Notes under the pieces: model-generated
Database searches by the model: none
What the model was told of the DNA's origin: nothing
What the model saw: only the letters and a program-made list of their open reading frames with translations
Part shown: positions 26,527 to 34,061 of the stretch, one piece after another
Numbering within the stretch: position 1 is the stretch's first letter
Layout: every line of letters starts with the position of its first letter
Position numbers and translations under genes: made by a program
Assembly (NCBI RefSeq): GCF_001547995.1
Contig: NZ_AP014690.1
Coordinates: forward strand, 2,415,001 to 2,479,000
Reading direction: 5' to 3'
Origin: Asaia bogorensis NBRC 16594
GTDB taxonomy: Bacteria > Pseudomonadota > Alphaproteobacteria > Acetobacterales > Acetobacteraceae
Length of the DNA: 64,000 bases

Positions 26527-27485
26527 ACAGGCAAGCCCTTGTCGGCGCATTCGTGCTGGGTGGTATGGCCCTCATGGTGGCGGCCTTTGTCTTTTTCGGC
26601 AATTTCCATCCGTTCACCCATACAGATCGGGCAGTCCTGATCTTTCGTGGGTCAACCAACGGTCTTTCTGTGGGCGCACCGGTCAATTTCCGTGGCGTAC
26701 AGGTCGGTGCGGTCGATCGCATTGCCATCGAATACGATCCGAAAAACCGCGAGGCCTATATCCCGGTCTATGTCACGCTGCGACGCGACGATATTTTGGT
26801 GGCCGGGCAGAAGCATGGCCATCTTCCGAGCCTGAAAAGCCTCGTCGATCATGGTCTGCGCGGTGAGATGAACCTCAAGAGCTTTGTCACGGGCACGTCG
26901 CAGATCGATCTCGACATCTCGCCCGATACGCCGGCAATCCTCCATCCCGAACTCACGAACGAAACCGAGATCCCGACGCGCCAGTCATCCATTCAGGCCA
27001 TTACCAATACCATCACCCACCTGCCTTTGCGCAAGCTCAGCGATGACGCGGCTGCAACCATCGCCATCATGCACCATCTGGCCGAAATGCTCGATGAGCG
27101 CCTGCCGGCCCTTGCCGACAACCTGCAACAGACATCGCAGAGCACACGCGCGACACTCGATGCCGCACATGACATGATCACAGCCGTCCAGCCGCAATTG
27201 CTTCGCACCCTGGCCAGCGTGGACCGGCTGGCCACGACCGGGTCCGATCAATTGACGGCGCGCGGGCAGGAATTGCGTCTGCTGCTGCAAAACAGCCGCG
27301 AAACCATGGTGACCGCCAACAAGACGCTGTCGAACCTGCAAGGCATGACCTCACCCCGCTCGATCGATCGCGCCAATCTGGATGCCAGCTTGCGCGATAT
27401 TGCCTCGGCGGCTGCGGCGTTGCGCGGCTTTGCCAATGATGTGGAGCGCAACCCGCAACTTCTGCTGACAGGACGCCGCCAATGA
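26523..27485 (+). CDS. MCE-domain (MlaD-like) periplasmic lipid-transport protein
   Basis: 320 residues. One N-terminal membrane anchor (ALVGAFVLGGMALMVAAFVFFGNF), then a single MCE domain (about 38-125) with VLIFRGSTNGLSVGAPVNFRGVQVGAVDRI, the most conserved MCE block, and a helical C-terminal region (about 160-320) with heptad-like stretches. It probably forms a hexameric ring that shuttles lipid between the ABC complex and periplasmic carriers. AAGGA precedes the ATG, which overlaps the ATPase stop. It overlaps the next gene by ATGA as well. Confidence 0.92.
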   Translation: MNRQALVGAFVLGGMALMVAAFVFFGNFHPFTHTDRAVLIFRGSTNGLSVGAPVNFRGVQVGAVDRIAIEYDPKNREAYIPVYVTLRRDDILVAGQKHGHLPSLKSLVDHGLRGEMNLKSFVTGTSQIDLDISPDTPAILHPELTNETEIPTRQSSIQAITNTITHLPLRKLSDDAAATIAIMHHLAEMLDERLPALADNLQQTSQSTRATLDAAHDMITAVQPQLLRTLASVDRLATTGSDQLTARGQELRLLLQNSRETMVTANKTLSNLQGMTSPRSIDRANLDASLRDIASAAAALRGFANDVERNPQLLLTGRRQ

Positions 27486-28048
27486 AAACGCGCCAGCTTA
27501 TTCCGGCCATTGCTCTGGGCCTGCTGACGGGCTGTGCCTCGGCGCCCGTACAGTTCTATACAATTGCCCCGGATCCGGGCGCGGCCTTACCGGCAGGCAC
27601 GGGAATGGCGGTGGTCTATGTTCCGCGTATCGTCATGCCGGACTATCTGGATACACAGGATATCCTGGTCCGTGATGGCAGTCGATTGATACGCAGCAGC
27701 AACGGGCGCTGGGCCAGCCGCCTGTCGCAATCAGCGACCGATCTGATCGTGGCGCGCCTTTCGCAGGACTGGCCGCAACGCACGATCACGGCCCATTCCC
27801 CTCTGGAACCACCGGAGTCACGCCTGAGCATCACCATTGAGCGTATGGATCTGACCAAGCAGGGTCAGGCTATTCTGCTTGCCTCATGGAGCGATCTGCC
27901 TAGCGACGACGCCCGCCCGGCGCGTCAGGGCCGTGCCAGTCTCAGCGTGCAGGGCAGTGTGGCCGATGATGCGGCCAAGGCGGCCCTGCTGCAAAAACTG
28001 TTCGAGCAACTGGCTGACCGCATCGCAAGTACGCTGCCCCAACGCTGA
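27482..28048 (+). CDS. ABC-type transport auxiliary lipoprotein (PqiC/MCE partner)
   Basis: 188 residues. Lipoprotein signal with lipobox LLTGC (Cys at about residue 18). The body matches the PqiC/ABC-auxiliary family: FYTIAPDPG near the start, VVYVPRIVMPDYLDTQDILVRDGSRLIRSSNGRWASRLSQSATDLIVARL, and a C-terminal helix (LLQKLFEQLADRIA). It is last of the four-gene operon and is presumably anchored in the outer membrane as the end point of the lipid path. It is convergent with the OprP-like porin gene, 60 nt away. Confidence 0.88.
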   Translation: MKTRQLIPAIALGLLTGCASAPVQFYTIAPDPGAALPAGTGMAVVYVPRIVMPDYLDTQDILVRDGSRLIRSSNGRWASRLSQSATDLIVARLSQDWPQRTITAHSPLEPPESRLSITIERMDLTKQGQAILLASWSDLPSDDARPARQGRASLSVQGSVADDAAKAALLQKLFEQLADRIASTLPQR

Positions 28049-28108
28049 AGACCGCCTGAACAAAGGGGCTGCCCTTCACGCCGGGTCGTCCCGAGCCGGT
28101 CAACAGGT

Positions 28109-30031
28109 TCAGAAGGCAGCCTGAATACGGCTGCCCAGCGCATTGATCGAACGGCCCTTGTTATTGACTGTGCCGACCGTCTGGGAGCGCGTGGCATCGA
28201 TGTGACTGTACTGCAGCTGGATGCGATAATGCCGGTTGATGTACCAGTTCAGCCCACCCGACCAGACGGTCTGTGTGCCGCCGCGCACCCCGCCCGTCAC
28301 CGAGGCAGGCGCATCGCCGCGCAGATTGCTGTTGAAATCGAGCACACTCCAGCGTCCGACCAGTTCGAGCGCGCCCCATTTATTGTTCCAGATATCGAAA
28401 TCCTCTTTCGGAGCGGGCGATGAAAACGCGGCATCCTTGGGGCTGTAGCGCCGCGGCTGTCCGAACAGGGTGTAGCTGCCCGCAACATAATAGCCATCAA
28501 AGCCGAGATTGGGCGCGGGACCCTTGACCCTTGCAGCCGCGGTACGGTCGACACCGATATGATAATATTCCGCCTGGATGAGCGCGGCCTTGTAGCGCAG
28601 GGCAATTTCCGGGCCGATCGCCCAGACCTTGCCGATATCGGCGATGGTCCCGGTAGAGACGAGACGCTCATTGGTCAGGCGTGTCTCAGGACGATCGCTA
28701 AGCGAAAGGACACGTCCCTGCGATGTCTGGTTGCGTTTGAAAGACATGGTTGAGGACATGCCAAGGTGGAGATCGACATTGGGTGTTGCCACCGGGCGAC
28801 CCGCCACACGCAGCAAACCACCCATCTGGCTGTCGGACACTGTGGGGTCATTGGTGCGATCACCATAGGTCTGACCCGTCAGATAAGCGCCGAGATACCA
28901 GCGCTTTTCATGCGTACGCCCACCAAGGCTCATACGGGTATCGCCCGCAGCAATCAGACGCACCACTTCCGAAATCGAGGCACGCTCCATCAGGATGAAG
29001 CCGTTGGACGATTCTGAATCCTGCATCGTCACGCGAGGCTGATAATAGCCAAAGGTGAACTGCGAATTGTGGATGCCACTATAGACCATATTGGCCTCAT
29101 AGAGCCCAGCCGTCCCGTCGACCGTGCGCCCCCATTCTGGCGTAAGGTTGGCCAGAAGATTGCCATAACGCCATGTCAGCGGCAGACGCAGGCGACGGGC
29201 ATTTTCGTTCATCTTGGGAAAACGACCGGTCTGCCCCTGAGCCGTACCGCCCGTTGACGGAAAACCGCCAATATCCAGATGCATGACCAGCCCCACCGAA
29301 AAGGCATAGAGCCCGTCACTGGATGCGATGGTCGGACGCCCAGCAGGAAAGCCGATCCGTATTCCGCCGATATCGACCGTTTCAGCAGATTTCGTGGCCC
29401 GGCGGAAATCGGCCAGTGACATGTTCAGACCATGATCGGGCGGCGGGATCAGATGGGTATCATAAGCTACCTGTGGGTCAGAGGGCTTGCCCTCCCCATG
29501 TGACCGGGCCGCGGCCAGCTGGATGCCTTCCCCTCCAGAATTGTTCACCTGACCGGGCGATGTAGGGCCGGGCGATGCAGTGCCCGCCCCGCTCCCCGGG
29601 CTGGAAGGAGACGCCGAGGTATGCACTGCCCTAGCGGTTTGCGAGGCAGCGCCGCCCACCCCGGCTGATGCCATGAGAACACCAGGGGCGTCTTCATGAG
29701 GCTTGGTGTGCTGCGGCCCATCGGATCTCACAGGCAAGCCCGGTCGCGCATCAGCGACATCATGAGGGCTGGCTGTGCCAACAACGCCGGTGACACGACC
29801 ATGACGGTTAGACACCGCCTTGTTTTGCGCAAGTTCCGACTGACGGCGCAGGGTGCGTTCCTTCGCCAGTTCCCGGCGCAGATCGCTGATCTGCCCCTGC
29901 ATCTGCGCCCGCATTTCAAGCATTTCACGGCGCAGGGTGGCGATGTCATCTGATTGCCCCGCGGCAAAACCGGTTTCCGGCATGACAACGCCGCATAGAA
30001 GCAGCAGGGAAGTAAGGGAACGCGCGCGCAT
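28109..30031 (-). CDS. OprO/OprP-type porin with coiled-coil N terminus
   Basis: 640 residues: signal peptide (SLLLLCGVVMPETGFAAG), then a coiled coil (about 28-70: IATLRREMLEMRAQMQGQI...), a Pro/Ser/Gly-rich linker (about 75-185), and a barrel of about 440 residues. The barrel has repeated aromatic strands (FTFGYYQPRVTMQDSESSNGFILMERASI, WGALELVGRWSVLDFNSN) and ends in a Phe (IQAAF). The coiled coil plus phosphate-selective-type barrel (YFQ/ELVGRYS pattern) matches OprO/OprP in acetic acid bacteria. A Pho-box-like direct repeat lies at 30087-30104, about 60 nt upstream, which supports a phosphate role. Polyphosphate or another anion could be the real substrate. Confidence 0.85.
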   Translation of the reverse strand: MRARSLTSLLLLCGVVMPETGFAAGQSDDIATLRREMLEMRAQMQGQISDLRRELAKERTLRRQSELAQNKAVSNRHGRVTGVVGTASPHDVADARPGLPVRSDGPQHTKPHEDAPGVLMASAGVGGAASQTARAVHTSASPSSPGSGAGTASPGPTSPGQVNNSGGEGIQLAAARSHGEGKPSDPQVAYDTHLIPPPDHGLNMSLADFRRATKSAETVDIGGIRIGFPAGRPTIASSDGLYAFSVGLVMHLDIGGFPSTGGTAQGQTGRFPKMNENARRLRLPLTWRYGNLLANLTPEWGRTVDGTAGLYEANMVYSGIHNSQFTFGYYQPRVTMQDSESSNGFILMERASISEVVRLIAAGDTRMSLGGRTHEKRWYLGAYLTGQTYGDRTNDPTVSDSQMGGLLRVAGRPVATPNVDLHLGMSSTMSFKRNQTSQGRVLSLSDRPETRLTNERLVSTGTIADIGKVWAIGPEIALRYKAALIQAEYYHIGVDRTAAARVKGPAPNLGFDGYYVAGSYTLFGQPRRYSPKDAAFSSPAPKEDFDIWNNKWGALELVGRWSVLDFNSNLRGDAPASVTGGVRGGTQTVWSGGLNWYINRHYRIQLQYSHIDATRSQTVGTVNNKGRSINALGSRIQAAF

Positions 30032-30086
30032 GAATTTGACTGACTCTGCCTCTGGACCGTATGCGCGATGCTATAAACGACCCAAT

Positions 30087-30104
30087 AAGTCAGTTGAATG
30101 ACTG
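30087..30104 (-). promoter_or_regulatory. PhoB-box-like direct repeat upstream of the OprP-like porin
   Basis: On the minus strand the sequence reads CAGTCAT-TCAA-CTGACTT, two 7-mers in an 11-nt repeat like CTGTCAT-N4-CTGTCAT, with 6/7 and 5/7 matches. It is 56-73 nt before the start codon. Confidence 0.45.
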
Positions 30105-30268
30105 TTTTATGAAAAAATGAACTTTTCGCAATCAAACGAAAGAAATGTTTTGTCGTAAAAATCAGTAGCACAATAACCGAAGCACTTATACCAGACGGAC
30201 CCCACTAACGTCCGCAGAAAGTCTCACCTAACGCACGTTTCAACTACACGCATGTAATCAGCCATCTA

Positions 30269-31339
30269 TCACGGCAAGAATTTCATAGGGCATCCGTTTA
30301 GCCTGGACCGCAATCCCGCAGAGAAAGGATAAGCCGCCCGTCGGGCACGCATGATATTGCCAAGCGGTCTGTGCGCCTCGAGCCCATGCCAGGGTGAAAA
30401 CGAGAGACATTCATCAATCTGGTATGATCGCGCCTCGTTCCAACTATCCTGTGGCGGGAGTTCGAGCGTTGCCACAGTGTGGAAAGGGCTGAGAGCCTCG
30501 CTCCATTCTGTTGCGGCATTCTCGACAGGTTGCTGCTCTTCATTGCGGCAAAGCTGCGCACGCAGGCTGAAGCGCCCACCTTCCTGCGCCATGACGCGCC
30601 TGATCGCCCGGCGTATCGCAACCGGATCATGATCGATATCGATCAAACGGCCCGTCAGCCGACGAAAGCTCTCTGAATCAGGCACGAGATCGAGCTTCGC
30701 GACATAATCACCAAAACGCACCGGCACCTGCGAGTAAAACCGGTCGCCCAGCGGATGAGTGGGTGTAAATCCACCCAGCGCAGCAAGGGTGGCACTGGGT
30801 CTGGCAAAGCGCGTCAATAGTCTCTGTATCAGGCGCAGCGTGCGCGAAAGCCACGCTTTGGCGCCCTCTGCCCGATCGGTTGTCAGCGCCAGCACGCGCA
30901 GATTCTGAAGAAATCCCCTGGCATCGGGTGCCCCGAAAACGGCACCATTGGCAAACAGGAAGTCCTGTACCGCCACCCCCTTGTTGTCTTCCAGCAACGG
31001 ACCGGGCACGTCATGAATTTTCAGGGCAAAGCCACGTGGCCCTGAAACGGCATCGCGCAGCGGATCGCCCGGTATGGCTGAAAGCCGTGCCGTCAGGCGA
31101 TAGGCACCTGGTGTCGCAAAAAGCCCTTGCGCAAGCTCCGGCGGAAGATTGGCCGCCACATGCAATGTCCCTTCAAGCAGGGCATGGCTCTTGGCATGAA
31201 CCCCGCGCGAAGCCGTGCCGATGTCACGATGCGTCGCCGTAATGATGCGCCGGAATGTCCGACGCAGTTGCTCGTGAGTGGCCCCTTCATCTGTCGAGCC
31301 TTTCTCGATGTCGGGGTGGTAGGCGATGGGTGCGCGCAT
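30269..31339 (-). CDS. Catalase-like heme protein family member
   Basis: About 356 residues, shorter than true catalases (about 480+). The N terminus has RGVHAKSHALLEGTLHVAANLPPELAQGLFATPGAYRLTARLSAIPGD, where the VHAKS His corresponds to the distal catalase His. PRGFALKIHDVPG, QDFLFANGAVF, GGFTPTHPLGDRFYSQVPVRFGDYVAKLDL and FSPWHGLEAHRPLGNIMRARR are the blocks of the small catalase-like family found in many bacteria. I chose ATG 31339, since GGAG lies 9 nt upstream and the family begins MRAPIAYHP-like; ATG 31417 would add 26 residues. Activity may be peroxidase-like or lipid-related rather than catalase. It is downstream of SIS and hydroxy-acid dehydrogenase genes on the same strand. Confidence 0.8.
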   Translation of the reverse strand: MRAPIAYHPDIEKGSTDEGATHEQLRRTFRRIITATHRDIGTASRGVHAKSHALLEGTLHVAANLPPELAQGLFATPGAYRLTARLSAIPGDPLRDAVSGPRGFALKIHDVPGPLLEDNKGVAVQDFLFANGAVFGAPDARGFLQNLRVLALTTDRAEGAKAWLSRTLRLIQRLLTRFARPSATLAALGGFTPTHPLGDRFYSQVPVRFGDYVAKLDLVPDSESFRRLTGRLIDIDHDPVAIRRAIRRVMAQEGGRFSLRAQLCRNEEQQPVENAATEWSEALSPFHTVATLELPPQDSWNEARSYQIDECLSFSPWHGLEAHRPLGNIMRARRAAYPFSAGLRSRLNGCPMKFLP

Positions 31340-31529
31340 CGATCGGCTCCGGCAGGTCTGGGCGAGGAATTCGATTTTTCCTCGCTCCCAGCGTCCGGCG
31401 ACCGTCCGGGTTGCCATAGGCTCGTGCCATCGGTGTCAGACACACCTGAGGCACGACCCCACCTGTGGCTCGATGGCTGCCCCATCGGATGCAACACGGG
31501 GCAAGAGCACCTTGCTCGGGATAAACCGG

Positions 31530-32486
31530 TCAGGCGTCGAATGTGACGACCTTGGTCAGATGACGTGGCGCCAGCGTGTCAAGCCCGTTGGCGCGCGCCA
31601 CGTACTCGCCCAGAAGTTGCAGCACGGGCAGACATACCAGTGGTCCCGCACCCTGATCGCCACCCACGGGGAGGGAAACCGTGCCCAGACCGCCAAGGCC
31701 AAGCACGACCGCTCCCTTCTCCATCACCTCACGCGCTACCTGCTCTTCCTCCTCACGGGTATCAGGATGATAGAGCATGACCACAAAGGAATGTTCATCG
31801 ATCAGGCTGATCGGGCCATGACGATATTCGAGCGGATGATGCGCCTCGCTCTGGCTCAGGCTCATCTCCTGCATCTTCAGCGCCCCCTCACGGGCCACAC
31901 CGTAATAGGCGCCGCCGCCAAGAAACACGAAATGCGAGCGCCCCTGAATCAGTGAAACGAGATGCGGGTCGGAAGCCTCCAGCAGGGCCTCGGCAGCGAC
32001 AATCGTATCAGGCGTAATGGACAACCCGGCATAGCGCAGGCCCGTCATCAACATCAGACTGGCCGAGGCGGTCATCACGATCCCCTCCTCGGGGTGGGTC
32101 TCAGCCTCGAAGGATTCGCTCGAAACGCGCGTCAGGGCGCTGCCGGGCGCACAGGTAACGCCCAAGACATCAAGCCCTGCCTTGAGGCCTGCTGCGGCGG
32201 CTGCCACGGTCTCGGTCGACTCACCGCTGCGCGACAACGCCAGCATGCGGGTGGGTGTCCCGGCCGGTACATAGGATGAGGCGCGACGCGTCCACTCGTT
32301 GCCCGGCACCGCACGTGCGGCAAACCCGGCCTCGTTCAGCGCGCAGGCAATGCTGTCAGCGATATGCACTGAGGTGCCACAGCCAATCACCACATGGGCA
32401 AAACCGGGCTCGGGCGAAGAACCGGGAGACGACAGCGCCCGCCAGAAGGAGAACTGCTCACGTATGCCGCGTTCGGTCGCATTCAT
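31530..32486 (-). CDS. SIS-domain sugar isomerase-like protein (GlmS C-terminal/AgaS type)
   Basis: 318 residues with two SIS domains. The first has VVIGCGTSVHIADSIACAL and MLALSRSGESTET, and the second has FVFLGGGAYYGVAREGALKMQEMSLSQSEAHHPLEYRHGP, the signature shared by GlmS isomerase domains and deglycases such as AgaS and FrlB. No glutaminase domain is present, so it is not GlmS. It probably acts on an aldose/ketose phosphate or amino-sugar phosphate. Starts at ATG 32486 or 32528; neither ribosome site is strong, and I prefer 32486 from family length. It is downstream of a hydroxy-acid dehydrogenase gene (gap about 90 nt or less), and no sugar transporter or GntR regulator is nearby. Confidence 0.82.
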   Translation of the reverse strand: MNATERGIREQFSFWRALSSPGSSPEPGFAHVVIGCGTSVHIADSIACALNEAGFAARAVPGNEWTRRASSYVPAGTPTRMLALSRSGESTETVAAAAAGLKAGLDVLGVTCAPGSALTRVSSESFEAETHPEEGIVMTASASLMLMTGLRYAGLSITPDTIVAAEALLEASDPHLVSLIQGRSHFVFLGGGAYYGVAREGALKMQEMSLSQSEAHHPLEYRHGPISLIDEHSFVVMLYHPDTREEEEQVAREVMEKGAVVLGLGGLGTVSLPVGGDQGAGPLVCLPVLQLLGEYVARANGLDTLAPRHLTKVVTFDA

Positions 32487-32572
32487 AGCCCAGTCTTTCA
32501 CGCCAGGGGTGGAGGTGGGCGCGATCATGACACAAGCTGCCCCGCGTTCCGATACCCCCTCTGCCCAATCGG

Positions 32573-33775
32573 TCAGGTTTTTTCCGTCGCCTGTTCGGCG
32601 AAACGGACATCGCCCAGATCCTTGAGCAGATCCTCCTTGAGTGCCTCCAGACCCGTGACACCCAGCAGGGCCAGATCCCGGCTGATTTCGGTGCTGAGAA
32701 TGGAAATGGCCTTGTCGAGCCCGGCACTGCCCGCCAGCGCACAGGCCTGAAGGAACGGGCGCCCCAGCATGACCGCATCGGCGCCGAGCGTGAGGGCCTT
32801 GAGCACATCACCGCCACAACGAAAGCCGCTATCGACAATCACGGCCATATCGCCCGCTGCCTGCCTGATGTCGCCAAGAGCCTCAAGCGGGGCGATGGTA
32901 GAGTCGAGCAGACGGGCACCGTGATCGGAAATGCCAACCGCATCGGCCCCGATCCGGGCGGCTTCGGCAATATCCTCAGGACGCAGCAGCCCCTTGAGCA
33001 CGAGCTTACCTTTCCATCGCGACCGGATGTGGCGGATATGGTCCCAGGTAAAGTGAGGCGACCCGCCGACAGCGGCAATCTCATTGGAGAAAAGGCCCGG
33101 CCCACCCTGAGGGCGGATGTTCACGATCTTCGGGTTGCGATCACGCAGGATCGTGCGGCCCAGCGTGCCGAATGTCCAACCGGGATGCGCCATGCCACCG
33201 AGTGTAGCGCGCAGATTGGGGCGGATTGGCATGGAATAGCCTGCCCGTGTCTCGGCGATACGTTGTGCAGGCACAGGCACGTCACAGGTAATGAGAAGGA
33301 CGGGATAGCCCGCCTCCTGCACACGATCGATCATCCCATCGATGATGCCCATATCGCTGGGCAGATAGGCCGCAAACCAGGCCTTGGGATTGATGCGTAT
33401 GATCTCTTCAAGAGGTGTGAGCGAATTGGCCGAGAGCGCATAGAAAAGGTTATGGCGACGCGCGGTCGATGCCTCGATACGGTCTGCGTCATAACGGGTC
33501 ATGGCAGCACCACCCGTCGGGGCGAACCCGAAAGGCTGGTCATAGGTCTCACCGAGAAGGGTGATCTTGGTGTTGAGACTGGACACATCGCGCAGGCGAT
33601 AGGGCCGCCACAAATAGCGCTGGAAGACGGCCCGGTTGCGGCGAAGGGTTATTTCCGACCCGGCGCCATTGCGCACATACTCATACACAGCCTTGGGCAG
33701 ATAGCGTTTAACGGCCTTCTCGAAATCGGTAAGCTGATAGATATCTTTCAAACGCCGTTTGGCCGTGATGGACAT
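32573..33775 (-). CDS. FMN-dependent 2-hydroxy-acid dehydrogenase/oxidase
   Basis: 400 residues from ATG 33775, preferred since GGGAGA lies 8-13 nt upstream; ATG 33814 would add 13. The family oxidises lactate, mandelate, glycolate or similar acids. Visible blocks are FAPTGGAAMTRYDADRIEASTARRHNLFYALS (FMN site), LLITCDVPVPAQRIAETRAGYSMP, KLVLKGLLRPEDIAEAARIGADAVGISDHGARLLD (His base in SDHGARLLD, versus SNHGGRQLD usually) and VIVDSGFRCGGDVLKALTLGADAVMLGRPFL (phosphate site). The Asn-to-Asp and Gly-to-Ala changes in the catalytic loop are unusual. Membrane-targeting segments of LldD are not obvious. It is divergent from the TPP enzyme gene across 286 nt. Confidence 0.9.
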   Translation of the reverse strand: MSITAKRRLKDIYQLTDFEKAVKRYLPKAVYEYVRNGAGSEITLRRNRAVFQRYLWRPYRLRDVSSLNTKITLLGETYDQPFGFAPTGGAAMTRYDADRIEASTARRHNLFYALSANSLTPLEEIIRINPKAWFAAYLPSDMGIIDGMIDRVQEAGYPVLLITCDVPVPAQRIAETRAGYSMPIRPNLRATLGGMAHPGWTFGTLGRTILRDRNPKIVNIRPQGGPGLFSNEIAAVGGSPHFTWDHIRHIRSRWKGKLVLKGLLRPEDIAEAARIGADAVGISDHGARLLDSTIAPLEALGDIRQAAGDMAVIVDSGFRCGGDVLKALTLGADAVMLGRPFLQACALAGSAGLDKAISILSTEISRDLALLGVTGLEALKEDLLKDLGDVRFAEQATEKT

Positions 33776-34061
33776 GAGAAGATCTCCCGAAGGTTCATGC
33801 TGATACGATGGCAATGAAGCAGGAACGGGGCCGGAGGCTTCTCGCGCTTTTGCAGCGTCGTCACGTTAAAGTGACATCTCGTACACCACGCTTATCCTGT
33901 CCCGGTTCATCCCGTTTTCAGCATCGGATACCGCAGGAAACAGCGAATTCTGATCATTCCGGTTCATGAATATAAAATAATTTTACAAAGTATGAAAATG
34001 AACATTCCCGCTTGACGCGACGTTGCTCTGGCACACAGCCAATCGCCGGAGCATCAGAGCC
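33776..34061. other. Divergent promoter region, hydroxy-acid dehydrogenase and TPP enzyme
   Basis: 286 nt without a gene. It contains an inverted repeat GTCAC-GTTAAA-GTGAC (33860-33875) and an AT-rich stretch 33966-34005. The TPP gene has GGAG 11 nt before its ATG. No sigma-32 or EcfG element was convincing. Confidence 0.5.

Noticed and set aside
33776-34061. EcfG (GGAAC-N16-CGTT) general stress promoter
   Set aside because: GGAAC is present near 33820 but the -10 GTT is not at the right distance on either strand.
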